A stretch of 64,000 nucleotides of DNA, taken from contig NC_079427.1 in the NCBI RefSeq assembly GCF_026213295.1, forward strand, positions 32,181,200-32,245,199, in the 5' to 3' direction. Each line of letters starts with the position of its first letter. Position 1 is the stretch's first letter. Source of the DNA: Gadus chalcogrammus. Lineage: Eukaryota > Chordata > Actinopteri > Gadiformes > Gadidae. Both the position numbers and the translations under genes were made by a program. Positions 42,211 to 53,674 of the stretch are shown here, one piece after another. The notes under the pieces were generated by a model. That model was not told the origin of the DNA. It searched no databases and worked only from the letters and a program-made list of their open reading frames with translations.

Positions 42211-45200
42211 TCTGTCACGGAGACACAATGCGCAACAGTAAGCATTGTCTACATAAGGTCCAAAAGGACGATCAAATAACGAACACCCTCTTATGAGAAT
42301 CTGTATCTCTCATGAAGAACCCCAATTTCGTTGTTTGCACAATGACAATAAAGTCTGAAATCTGAATATCGTCAGACAATGCCAGGGAATCGGTTCTGTC
42401 CCGTAAAACCCTCTGTCTCCGGAGAGACGCCTGTACGAGAAGTGCGCAGAGGTCCACGGGAACACCCAGAAATGGTGACGCCATTGTCAGAGGAGGGGTT
42501 AGGAAGCTGCGCACGCCGATTTAAGTAGCCGATCTCCGGCTAGACTAAGCCGAAAAACTGCTCCCGACCAGGTTTGGTTGCGAGCATAAGTCACCATGGT
42601 GATACAGCGACGCTAAAAGAGATCGACTTTCGTGGTACAACTAACCCAGGCTTGGAGCTCAGCATACCTCGCTAACCCTCTAAGCGAGCTTCGTGGTACA
42701 GGGCCCTGGTCGGGAGCAGTTTTTCGGCTTAGTCTAGCCGGAGATCGGCTACTTAAATCGGCGTGCGCAGCTTCCTAGCCCCTCCTCTGACAATGGCGTC
42801 ACAATTTATGGGTGTTCCCGTGGACCTCGGCGCACTTCTCGTACAGGCGTCCCTCCGGAGACAGAGGGTTTTACGGGACAGAACCGATCCCTTGGCATTG
42901 TCTGACGATATTCAGATTTCAGACTTTATTTTCATTATGCAAACAACAAAATTGGGGTTCTTCATGAGAGATACAGATTCTCATCAGAGGGTGTTCGTTA
43001 TTTGATCGTCCTTTTGGACCTTATGTAGACAATGCTTACTGTTGCGCATTGAGTCTCCGTGACAGAGTGCTAGAGTGGAGGTAGCGCGTCAGTCTTGAAT
43101 TTCTGGGGGGTTCGACTCCCAAGTGACGCGAATTTATGTGAAGCTTAAAAAGTCCCAATTCTCAGGCATATGGAATACTTATTCACTAAAACGTATGGAA
43201 TTATATTTTTGTGCTTATTTCGAACTTGAACCCATATTTTCAAGGCCGTGCTGGCACCACATCTATGGGGGTAAAATGCATGATGATAGACCGGCGTATT
43301 TGAACCCCGGTCGCTGGCGTTCGGGTCTTATACATATCCACTACGCTACAGCCGCTACCTCTCAGCGGTTGAAAACATGCAATACATTTCTTACATAGGG
43401 TGTATTTAAAGTGAATTCCCTAAATGATAGAATAAGGCAGGATGGACGTTGCTTATGCATTTTTAAATCATCATCATTCTATTTGGATTAATGGCGAACA
43501 ATTCTGCATTTGGCATAGTTATTCTATAGACAATATGCAGAATCTTTTCACTTATACGCATATAGACTGCTTGATCTATCGTAAAGGTGAGAAAAATGAC
43601 GCAAAAACGCCCCTTTCACGTGAACGCGCACTGAACCTAAAGCGGAAAACCTGGTTCAACTAATTGAATCTAAAGTGAGCTTCGTGGTACCATTTAACTC
43701 TGATTGCGAGTTGCGGCTCTGTCGAGCCAGGTTTTCCTAAGAAAGCCTGGGTATGTTCAGCGAGCTTCGTGGTATAGGGCTCTGGACCTGACCGCTGATG
43801 TTGATGCTGATGCGTATAACGACATTCAAAATGCTACGTACGTTGCTGCAGATTTTTATTAATTTTTTACTTTTGAGTTTTAGGAAAAAACATTTTGATT
43901 ATTTTAATTATTATCCATGACTTTATTCTTTTTTCCCCAGTATTGACTGGGAGGATGACATTTGGTTTCCTGATAAGGACACAGAGTCTGTGTCATCATT
44001 CGAAGAAGATGACACCAGGGAAGTCGATTCAGATGATGACAGTGACGATGCAAATTATAGGCCTTGTATTTGTGTGAGGTAGGTTCCGTAACTTTTGGCT
44101 ATACCTACAGTCAAAATATTGTGTTTTGATTGTGATTTCACACTGCTATTTGTATTACAATAGGACTGGCGGTGCTCTCAAGAGTCAGATATGCTTAGAC
44201 GCACTTCCAACAGTCAGCATGGAGGACACTGTTCATGACGATCAAGACAACACCTCAGATCCAAGTGCCTCGGACATGACTACATTTCCAGAGTCAATAA
44301 AAGTCATTGTTGTGGATGACATAATAGGCCAATATGCATCCATTGCATATCATGAAAGTCTGAAGCAGCTTGCCCATTATCTCCTGCTCCCTATTAACAT
44401 GTGTCCTGCTAAGGACCCACAAACAAAGGTAGAGTGCCGGGCACCTGGACCTTTTGAATGCACTGTCAAGTCCAGGGGAACAGCTGCTGTTGTTGAGTCT
44501 TTATTTGGTGTCTACTTTTTCACTTGCATTACTTATTTTTCATGTGTGTTATCAAAAATTGTGTATAATGTTATATGATTTTTCTCTCCTCTTCTTTTTC
44601 TCAGATGTGTCCTTACGGCCACACTGTGTGGAAATGGGCATCCCAGCCAACATTAAAATACGGAATGCTGGTTGGAGATTTCATGTTGGCCACCAATATC
44701 CTCTTGTCAGGCAACAACTTCGCCAAAATATCTCTGCTTTTCAAGTTCATGAGAATGGGGATGGTGGACACTTCATCCTTCTTCAGGATTCAGGACTCGT
44801 ACTGTGTGGACACTGTGAAGGAGTTCTGGAGTGAGCAGAGAGCCTCAATCATCAGTCAGCTTCAGTCAAAAGGGCCTGTTGTGGCACTGGGTGAGTTTGA
44901 CACCAGACAAACTATACAACTTAAAGTTCAATTCTTTGTTTCCAGAATATTGCATTAGTATAGCAGATGCATGATGACCCAAAACAGTACAACAGAAAAC
45001 TAAGTAAAGTGCACACAGAAAGCAGTATGATGAGGTCTTAAATTACATTTAACAAAATGTGTATACAATGTAAGTATATTTTTAACTGTGTTACTCTATT
45101 GATTTTGAACAGATGCCAGGCTACTTGTTTGTTTTTATCATCTGTGTGAAATGCAGTATTAACCCTTTTAGCTGTCTTTTCAAAAAATATAATTTCTCTT

Positions 45201-45699
45201 TAAAGGCGATGGGCGCATGGATAGCCCAGGATTCTGTGCACAGTATTGCACGTATTCTGTCATGGAAAACGAATCCAAACAGATCATCTGCATGGTTAAC
45301 ATTGACAAACGTGTGATCATGGAGAAGGAGGGCTTCATGCAAGCGTTTGACACACTCCGCCAAGACCTCAGCATAGCTGAAATCTGCACAGATGCTCACT
45401 CAAATATCCGCCCTCTTTAGTAGGTGTATTTTTGTTAGGGGGTGTAAAGAGAAAATGATAACCTATGATACTGTATTAAAGCAAAGAGTTTTATTTAATA
45501 ACAAGAGTTTCTCCGGAGGATCACTTTCTGCTGCTCATGGAAGGCAGACAGTCAAGAGACGAGTGATAGTTTACTGTAAGGAGCATCACATATTGATGTC
45601 ACATTTGCAGCACAGGGGTTAGATACATACATTTGATTTACAATAGTTTGCATACAGGAAGTTTACAGGGTGGCTGAATGAATCACCTGGGGACTGTCT

Positions 45700-48505
45700 G
45701 GCCAGACAATAAGGGGTACTTATTGCCTCCACTTACTTGGAGGCAGCCCGCAGAACTGGACGCGGTGGTGGCCTAGCTGTCATCCACAAACAGGACCTGG
45801 AGTTGTCCCCCATGGTGCTGCCTACAACTTCCTCCTTTGAATGTCTTGCATTCACATGCAAGCCCCCCCATCCCATGACTGTTCTACTCATATACAGGCC
45901 CCCTAAACCCAACTCTGCTTTCATCCCGGAAATGTCTGATCTCCTCACAACACTCTGTACTACCTCTGCCAATACCATCATTCTGGGTGATTTAAATATT
46001 CATGTTGACACCCCCTCATGCCAGCCCGCTGCTGATTTTCTTCAGCTGCTAGACTCCCTCAACCTACAACAACATGTTGATGCCCCCACACACTCCAGAG
46101 GACACACAATTGACCTGGTCATTTCAAACTCCGCCCCCATCAGCAACCTACAGGTCTATGATCTTGGCGTCTCGGATCACAGAGTTGTGTCAATGGAGCT
46201 CCCTTTTCCTTCCTCCCACACCAAACCAAAGCGGCAGATCCACTTCAGGAATGTGAAAAATATCAACATGGATGCCCTGGCCCTGGACCTTCAACATCTC
46301 TCCTCTGGCTCAACTGACTCCCTCTCTGTTGCTGACTCAGTGGACTTATACAACCAGTCCCTGAGCAGTCTCCTGGATCTCCACGCCCCCTTAACATCGA
46401 GGTCAGTCTCCTTCTCGCGCTCCGCACCCTGGTACACCAGTGAACTACGTACAATGAAGGCTGCTGGGCGTGTCCTTGAGCGGCGACTCAAGGCCTCTGG
46501 TCTGACCGTTCACAAACAGGCATACAGGGAACACAGGAGGGCATATGCTGAAGCCCTGAATAATGCACGGTCCAGGTTCTATTCCGCAATAATCAACAAT
46601 AGCCCTGGTAACTCCAAACAGCTCTTTTCAACTGTCCATCACCTTCTCAAACCCCCTTTACCATCCCAATCTGATGTCACCACGGAGAGGTGCAACATGC
46701 ACATCAACTTTTTTAAACAAAAAGTGAATAACATCCGCTCACAGCTCTCCACCACTACTGCCCTGCCCCTTCCAACTGCTGACCCACCGATTGACTCTGT
46801 CCAGACCCTCTGCTCCTTCTCCAGCATCACAAAGGAAGAGGTGGAGGACGTCATCAGGAAAATGAAGCCATCCACCTGTGCACTAGACCCCTTCCCTACA
46901 GCTCTGCTGAAGGCCAACATCTCTGCTGTCTCTCCACTCATCACCAATATCATTAACCACTCCCTCCTGGCCGGCCATATCCCATCTGCATTAAAAACTG
47001 CTGTCATCAGACCAACATTAAAAAAACCTACCCTTGATCCAGAAGTCCTCTCCAACTACAGGCCCATCTCAAATCTCCCATTTCTGTCAAAAGTTCTGGA
47101 AAAAACTGTTGCAGCACAACTCCAGGATCACCTCATACAACATCAATTGTTTGAAAAATTCCAGTCTGGTTTCCGCTATGGCCACAGTACAGAAACAGCC
47201 TTGGTCAGGGTCACAAATGACCTCCTGATGGCAGCAGACACCGGCTCCCCATCTCTCCTCATCCTCCTGGACTTAACAGCTGCTTTTGATACGGTCAACC
47301 ACAATATTCTCCTTCACCGCCTGCAATACCATTGGACTATCAGGAAATGTAAAGAACTGGTTCACCTCGTACCTCACTGACAGAACTGAGCACGTTGCCC
47401 TGGGCAAAGCAAAATCACACACCAACAACGTCACCTGCGGTGTCCCCCAGGGCTCGGTGTTGGGCCCCACACTGTTCTCACTGTACATGCTCCCCCTGGG
47501 TAGTGTCATTAGCAGGCATGGCTTGTCTTACCACTGCTATGCTGATGATACACAGCTCTACATCAGGACAACCCCCACTTCTTCTGCCCCTCTGCCAACA
47601 TCCACACTGACCACCTGCCTGGAGGAGATAGAGGCGTGGATGAAGCTCAACTTCCTACAACTTAACAGCCATAAAACGGAAGCCATCCTTATTGGCACGC
47701 CACATCAGCTCCGCTCCCCCACCATCACCAATATCACCTTCTCTGGCAAAAACATCCCCCTTTCCACATCCGTCACCAACCTCGGTGTTAAAATGGACCC
47801 ACAACTTAATTTTGACACCCACATCAAACACCTCTGTAAGACAGCTTTATACCACCTCAGGAACATTGCCAAACTCCGCCAATCACTCACCCTGGCTGAT
47901 GCAGAGAAGCTCGTCCATGCCTTTGTCTCCTTTAGGTTGGACTACTGCAATGCACTCCTCATTGGGATCCCTGGCAAGAGCATCCAGAGGCTCCAATACA
48001 TTCAAAACAGTGCTGCCAGGGTCCTGATGAGGGTGCGCAAGCATGACCACATCACCCCCATCCTGAAATCACTGCACTGGCTCCCTGTCTCACTCAGAAT
48101 TGAGTACAAGGTCTCCCTCCTCACCCACCAGTGCCTTCACAGACTTGCCCCCCTCTACCTTCAGGAACTCCTCACCCCCCCGACAAACTCACGTACACTC
48201 CGTTCAGGATCCACTCACACCCTCCAAACCCGACATACGAAGCTGTGCACCATGGGTGATCGGGCCTTTTCTGCTGCTGCCCCTAGACTATGGAACGCCC
48301 TCCCTGACCACCTGAGGGCTCCACAGACTACAGCTCTTTTTAAACGGAACCTCAAAACCCATCTCTTTAAAAGATCATTTAGCTAAACTTTCTTTGAGGT
48401 TCCCCCTTTTTTTGATAGTTTTTTCGTATTTTTTTCTCTGAAGCACTTTGAGATTCTTGAATATAAAGTGCATTATAAATAAAATGTATTATTATTATTA
48501 CTTAA
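45700..48505 (+). mobile_element. L2/Maui-type LINE, 5'-truncated
   Basis: The ORF2 region is followed by an L2-style 3' end (AGCACTTTGAGATTC, then AAGTGCATTATAAATAA and an ATT repeat). Inserted in an intron of the transposase pseudogene between exons ending 45,423 and starting 48,700. The 5' boundary is not visible, and I cannot classify 45,424-45,700. Confidence 0.85.
45737..48386 (+). pseudogene. LINE ORF2: endonuclease and reverse transcriptase, one frameshift
   Basis: The first frame (45,737-47,380) holds an apurinic-type endonuclease C-terminal half ([28 protein letters not shown]) and the start of reverse transcriptase ([49 protein letters not shown]). The second frame (47,286-48,386) continues with [17 protein letters not shown], the catalytic YADD motif (CYADDTQLY) and the L2-type C-terminus ending [12 protein letters not shown]. 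The frames switch near 47,325, so one small indel breaks the protein. The N-terminal endonuclease portion is missing, consistent with 5' truncation. Confidence 0.9.
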
Positions 48506-50082
48506 AGCATGATCTGTGTCTTAGTTTGCTTGTTCAAACGTATAGTGAAGCTGTGAGATTATTTATCATTACAGGGGTAATTGTACAAATCTTTATTTAT
48601 GCATGCACTCTCAGACCACATTCATCACTTATAATTTTCTATGTTTGGAAATTGATTTTCACATTGCCTATATATTCTATGACTTCTTTTGTCCTACAGA
48701 CAAAGGGATATATAAAGACAGTGGGGTGAAAGACACCCTGGACATGTGGCATGGGTCAAAAAGCTTGGGAAAGAAAATTCATGCAGTAAGTTTATGATTC
48801 CTCTTTTGATAGATAAAGCTTATTTTTAATCGGCTAGACTCCACTGTATTTTCATACACCAAGTTGACATCCTACCATTATTTTGTTTTGTGTGTGAAGG
48901 CCGGACAGCAAAGACAGTGTACCATTCTACAGACCTGGAACAGGGACATCTGTAACCACTTTTGGTACTGTTGCAAGACTTCAGATAATTATGAAGACTT
49001 CTTTGTAAGTGTTATGGTATAATATTTATCTGGGTCTGACCCTTTTGTTGAATAGTTTTTGCGCAAGCTTGGTTTGATTTCTTACTGACGTCATTACTCA
49101 TTGATACATTTTTCCTTAGGATATGTGGGCTGGGGTCCTTCACCACGTCACCACCAAAGTAATTTTCCTTTTTTTATTCAAACAATATAAAAACAAAAGG
49201 ACTCTGCATTTTTAATTACTCCTGGGGAAAAAATATAAATAAAAACGATGTACATTATATAAAAAACGTTCACACAGATACAAATAAACTGAAGCCTTTA
49301 TATTGTCCGTGTGGATCTGGAAAGCGGTCTCTTATCTTCCACACACAGCAACTGGGTAGGACCACTCTGTTCCCTGCTCCCAGTGCCCCATATTGCCACA
49401 CAACAAACTGTCGGTATGCAGCATAGCGAAATTGTTTCTTGCTTTCCCCTGGGTCTGGAAGGTCACCCAAAGCCCGCACATCGTTCCAGATTCTGATTGC
49501 AAGGCGCAGGTGCCCCTCTTGCAGAATGTATGCCTCGATGTGGGGCAGCATTGCTATACATGAGTGAGGTTGTTGCCCACAGCACTTGCGCTCCACGTCC
49601 GTCGGCATTTCCCTGCAGTTGTGGCAGATGCACCAGGTGGGTTTATCTCTCACTTGAGGGCCTGATGGAGGAGGATCTGTGGATGACATGGTGAGCAGGT
49701 CGAACATGAGGCTGGGGTCGCGTGTCAGGCAGTGCTGGAGCAAATGATGCGACATTTGCAGATCCAGACTTTGAATTCTTGCCTGTAAAGTAATACATGA
49801 TGAAGATTAGTTATTGAATACAGTTTTTTATTTTCCTCCAATAGGTAGGCTAGTGTGTGTTCATGGTACATGGCATCTCAGTATACAAAGTTGCTGGTAA
49901 GGTTTATGTCTCAGATACAGTACCTGCTCATCTGCTATCCTTAGAGCTTGCAGGTTCTCCACTCGCAGTACATCATCCTGCCCCAGGTTTACTGCAGCCC
50001 CGCGTCTCCTGCTTCTTCCCGCTCGTCCAGTGCCTCTTGCTCCCCGTCTTCCACCTCTACTTCCTCTGCCCCTAATGGCCTG

Positions 50083-51402
50083 GGGTCTCATTTATAACCG
50101 TTGCGTACGCACAAAACGGGGCTGAAAGTTGCGTACGTGACTTTTCACGCCAAGGTTGTGATCTATAAAAAACCAACTTGACGGGAAAATGTGCGCAGCC
50201 CTAAGCAAACTCTGACCCATGCGTACGCATGATTTGGAGGAAAAGGAGAACTGGCGACACAGACGGTGTGGTGGTGAACTGAAGTCAGACCGAAGAATTG
50301 CAGAGTGAGAAGAACGATTATGTTTTATCATCGCCCTTCATCAATTTAATTTCAACCCGTATCATGTGTTAATTTAAGTCCACTGCGTTATTTCTCAGTT
50401 ATAACTCCAGAAATATCTCCTTAGAATAGAAATAAAAAGAAATTCTCTATATTTAATCCCGTCACTCCATACTGTCCACTGACGGCGCGACTGCATGGAA
50501 TAAAGCATCTGTCCAACATGTGTCAATAACATAATATTTTTATGTGACACTGTAAACACATGATCAAATGTCAATTAAATCCCAAGTGTGAAAAACCAAG
50601 CCACACTCATCACAATCGTTGTCCGTTATGCTTTTCATGACAAATCAGGCATTAAAAAGGGGTTATGTTGAAGAACATTTTACGTGGGTAATTACAAACG
50701 GATTATCCAAGGCGTTCTCGTCAGTCTTATTACCGTAACCCTATAAATACAGAGGTGAGCGCCGTGGTAATGCTGCACCATATGGCACTTCTGGCGGACC
50801 ATGCAGGATTCGGAGGGAGAGGGTATTTAGGGACCATAACGATTTATTGGTAGGCTACATAAAAATATGTAACTCTATGTCAGACCACTTCTTTTTTAAT
50901 TCTGGGACTGTGCGCTCCGTGCTACTGACAGAGTTCACTGCTGCAGCAACATGTTGCCACTCACTCTGCTTTTTGTTGTTGGCGATTCCAATCCCGTGAC
51001 CGCCGAACAAAACTACCTTTCGGGCCTCCATCTCACCCACAAGTGTCTCCACTTCAACCTCCGTGAAATATCGCTTTTTTGATTTTCTCAGTACTTCTGC
51101 CATTGTTTCCAACAAGACATAATACCGGCATCTGAGTCTGTTTTATATGCAGATCGCATTCATGAGGTCATTTGCATTGACCATTTATGGTTAAAAAGGG
51201 GCGTGTAGAGGGCGGAACGTGAAGCTGATTCAGCTGCGCACAATTATAGTCAGTATGTGATTTATAAAGCAAAGATTGCGTACAGGTGTGCGTACGCAGT
51301 GTTTTATAAATCAGAATATTTTTTGGCGCACGCAAAACTTGGCTTCTGGGCGTACGCACATTTTTAGTAACGATCCCACGCACAGTATTATAAATGAGAC
51401 CC
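50083..51402 (-). mobile_element. Harbinger element with Myb-like frame, CTG duplication
   Basis: Ends GGGTCTCATTTATAA and inverse; CTG flanks both sides (50,080-50,082 and 51,403-51,405). The termini contain several GCGTACGCA-type motifs. Inserted in exon 2 of the ballast-domain gene. Confidence 0.85.
50855..51115 (-). pseudogene. Myb/SANT-like DNA-binding protein fragment of Harbinger
   Basis: An 86-aa frame with KKRYFTEVEVETLVGEMEARK, then SEWQHVAAAVNSV and VPELKKKWSDIE. This matches the Myb-like second protein of PIF/Harbinger elements, which works with the nuclease in DNA binding and nuclear import. Only the N-terminal domain is present, and no nuclease is visible within this element. 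Confidence 0.65.
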
Positions 51403-51962
51403 CTGCTCTCTTGCAGACAGTCGACCTCGGGCCCGTCCCCTCTGAACCGACGACGTGTTTGGCTCGGGACTGTAGTCTGTGTCAGAGCCCAAAAAACTCT
51501 CATCTTGTGAACTCTGACAAGCAAAACAATGAATGATAAATAAAGTGTAATATACTACACAAAATATGTGTGTAAGTAAACTGTGAACTTTTTCTTTACT
51601 GTTACCAGTCAATCTGTGCTTATGAGCTAGCCTGACGGCTGTGAGTACTACTACTAACAGTAACAGTAGGCCTCATCATGTTTGTTTTAAACATTTAGCA
51701 TTATAATATTAGGTGTGTTCTTACCGGTGAATGAGACATCCTAGTTTGTAGAGAAACGCAGCCGACCGTTAGCTCAGCTCTCGCTCAATGAGGCAGCGGC
51801 AGCGTAGCTACCTGGTTGCCAAGTAGCAGCAGCGCTCGTGCACGGCTCTGTGTCGAGGGGTGGGGGCAGGGAGTCCTGAAGGGTGGGGGAGGAGTTAAAC
51901 GGAACTCCGAAGAGAAGCTAATTTCGAATCATGCTAGCTCTCTCAAATCGTACAGTATAGCT

Positions 51963-51966
51963 TTAA
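51963..51966. repeat. TTAA target site (right)
   Basis: TTAA directly after the right terminus; pairs with 38,340-38,343. Confidence 0.65.
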
Positions 51967-52286
51967 CATTGGCTATTTTAGAAAAACCTTGAAAAAGTGT
52001 GAACATCTTTGAACATTTATCTACGTTGTAGCCTACAGTAGTATCATAACAAAAAACAAAGCTTACAGCGCTTGATGAGGCAATATCAATGGCTAAATTA
52101 AATGTGTTTTTTTAAAAGTGCAAAATAAAGTGCCTGTAACACGACAATAAGCGCGTAAGCCTAAAGTTGCAGCAACGAGGCTGCTTAAAATATACGGTAA
52201 TCAGCCTACCAGAAAAGTCATTAATCCTCGTCTTCATCTTGTAGGCTAAGGTGCAGTACACGGCTGTAACCAGAAAAGTCAAGTCA

Positions 52287-53674
52287 TTAATCCTCATCTC
52301 CGTCTTCTTCCTGCGTACTAAAACCACCAAAGTCCTCATCTTCAGTGTCGGAAACGAACAGGCTCAGGGTGGCTTCGTCAGCCGCTCTCCTCTCTCCTTC
52401 GTTGTCGCTGTCAAAACCAACGAACTCCTCTTCGTCACTGTCGGAATCGAACAGCCTCTGAAGGGCCTCAGCTGTGGCGGCGTCCTCCTCTTCATCACGC
52501 AGCAGTCCAGCCTTTCGTAACCCGTTAATGATCGTGGATGTTTTGACACTCCTCCACGCCATCAGGACCCTCTCGCAAACTTGAGCGAAAGTTGCTTTTC
52601 GCATGCGACCAGTTTTGGTGAATGATTTATCGCCGCTAGTCATCCACGCCTCCCACTGACCGCGTAGTGCCACTTTGAACGCACGATTGACACTGATGTT
52701 GAGTGGCTGCAGATCCTTCGTTGTGCCCCCAGGAATCACAGCTGGAATCGAGTTTGTGCTCTTGATGGCTGCTTTCACATTATCCGTTATATGGGCCCTC
52801 ATGCTGTCCAAAACGAGCAAAGCTTTTTTTTGGCAAAAGAATACTCCAGGGCGCTTGACGTAGCACTCATTCAGCCACTCCTTCATCACGCTTTCCATCA
52901 TCCACCCTTTCTTGTTGACTTTAAAGGAGATGCCATTCGGGATCTTTTCTTTTGGCATTGTAATCCGCTTAAAAAAAAACATTGGCGGAAGCTTTAATCC
53001 AGATGCTGTGCAGCCAAGTACACAAGTGAAATTCGTTCTCTCGTGGCCAGTGGTTCTCAACGTGATGGACGATTCACCTTTCTTGTTAACAGTCCTAGTG
53101 AGAGGCAGGTCAAACGTCAAAGGCACTTCATCCATATTTATGATCTGGTCCGGTCCGATGGAATATTCCTCTATCTTTCTTTGTGTGAATTTGCAGAAGT
53201 TTGTTACTTTTTCCTTGTAGTCGGGAGGGAGTTGCTGACACACAGTCGTCCGCGCCCTGATGGATAGTCCCTTTCGTCTCATAAATCTGAAACACCAGGA
53301 TGGTCCACCTCTGAAATTTTCAATTTTCATTTCAGTGGCGACTGTTTTAGCTTTCAGTCGGAGGGCACGGTTGAAACACCTCTGCCGTCTGCTCTCTGTG
53401 TGTTCACCCAATCTTCAAGAAAGTCTTCAAGTTCGGGCTATCTGCTTTTATTACCTCTGAAAGCTTTTTTTGACTTCTTGCATTGAGACAGTTCTTCCCG
53501 CTGGCGTTTCCAACGTCTCAGCATTGACTCATTGATGCCAAGGCCACGTGCAGCAGCTCTATTTCCTTCTTTTACAGCCAGATTGACTTCCTTTAACTTA
53601 AAAGCTGCATCATATGCATTTCTACGTTTGTTTTCCATAATGAGGGTTTGTGCATGAAAACTTCCGTTGCACAA
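52287..53674 (-). pseudogene. Pogo/Tigger-like transposase
   Basis: The N-terminal part (53,674-53,438) encodes a helix-turn-helix region (NAYDAAFKLKEVNLAVKEG, INESMLRRWKRQ) and stops at a TAG where the family normally has Trp. The main frame (53,411-52,287, 374 aa) begins out of frame, then gives a CENP-B-type helix-turn-helix (GGPSWCFRFMRRKGLSIRART) and the DDE_1 core: IINMDEVPLTFDLP, ALLVLDSMRAHIT and KDLQPLNISVNRAFK. The third acidic catalytic residue, normally Asp in LQPLD, is Asn here (codon at 52,698-52,700). An acidic C-terminal tail follows (DSDSDEEEF). Nonsense, frameshift and active-site change make it inactive. Confidence 0.85.

Larger units (their letters stand above)
41491..42705 (-). 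mobile_element. Harbinger-like element (inner copy, inverted), 1,215 bp
   Basis: Ends GCCCTATACCACGAAG on the left and the inverse of GCCCTGTACCACGAAG on the right, flanked by CTG (41,488-41,490 and 42,706-42,708). It carries the same 80-aa HARBI1-like N-terminal frame on the minus strand (42,272-42,514). Nearly identical by eye to the outer copy, giving about 1.05 kb inverted arms. Confidence 0.85.
41354..43781 (+). mobile_element. Harbinger-like element (outer copy), interrupted by an inverted copy of itself
   Basis: Ends AGCCCTGTACCAC and, in reverse, AGCCCTATACCACG; flanked by CTG (41,351-41,353 and 43,782-43,784). Without the inner insertion it is about 1,210 bp. It encodes an 80-aa frame on the plus strand (42,763-43,005; MASQFMGVPVDL and RRQRVLRDRTDPLAL) that resembles the N-terminus of PIF/Harbinger (HARBI1-like) nucleases. 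It sits in a coding exon of the host transposase gene. Confidence 0.85.
38676..49158 (+). pseudogene. Kolobok-like DDE transposase gene, disrupted and truncated
   Basis: Inferred exons: 38676-38901, 39271-39375, 39976-40041, 41341-41353 continuing at 43785-43837, 43941-44078, 44164-about 44499, 44605-44890, 45206-45423, 48700-48785, 48900-49004 and 49120-49158. Early exons encode a basic start, FAFQRWRKLREWYGLKSD and an acidic segment; later ones give CPYGHTVWKW, GDFMLATNILLSGNN, then GDGRMDSPGFCAQYC, ICTDAHSNI, LDMWHGSKSLGKKIH and DMWAGVLHHVT. The Asp residues in GDGRMDSPG and CTDAH fit a DDE/RNase H-fold transposase. Similar proteins are numerous and uncharacterised in fish. Damage: shift in an A9 run in exon 1, Harbinger doublet inside exon 4, non-canonical donor at about 44,499, frameshift at about 45,413, and loss of everything after DMWAGVLHHVT. 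Confidence 0.6.
49270..51739 (-). pseudogene. P2X7 C-terminal (ballast) domain protein gene of the transposon
   Basis: Three exons, minus strand: 51739-51725 (MSHSP), 51513-51403 continuing at 50082-49924, and 49782-49270. Exon 2 gives an acidic/Ser start (SSQDESFLGSDTDYSPEP) and an Arg-Gly-rich stretch (RGRGSRGGRRGARG). Exon 3 encodes a Cys-rich domain: PTWCICHNCREMPTDVERKCCGQ, then HIEAYILQEGHLRLA, AAYRQFVVWQYGALGAG and CCVWKIRDRFPDPHGQYKGF. This is the conserved C-terminal cytoplasmic domain of P2X7 receptors, where it binds zinc and guanine nucleotide; no ion-channel transmembrane part is present. Exon 2 is interrupted by the 50,083-51,402 Harbinger element, otherwise the frames agree. 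Convergent with the transposase gene. Confidence 0.75.
38344..51962. mobile_element. TTAA-flanked transposon with transposase (+) and P2X7 ballast-domain gene (-)
   Basis: Left terminus AGGCATACTGTAAGATT, right terminus in reverse AGCTATACTGTACGATT, each flanked by TTAA. The TTAA target and AGG-type ends suit the Kolobok superfamily, though piggyBac also uses TTAA. Inside are a plus-strand transposase-like gene (38,676-49,158) and a minus-strand gene (49,270-51,739) ending only about 110 bp apart tail to tail. Later insertions (THAP-type element, Harbinger doublet, L2 LINE, Harbinger with a Myb-like frame) account for more than half of the length. Both genes are damaged. Confidence 0.6.

Noticed and set aside
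49270..51739. A host P2X7 receptor gene
   Set aside because: Only the C-terminal ballast domain is present; there are no transmembrane or ATP-binding ectodomain exons, and the gene lies between transposon ends.
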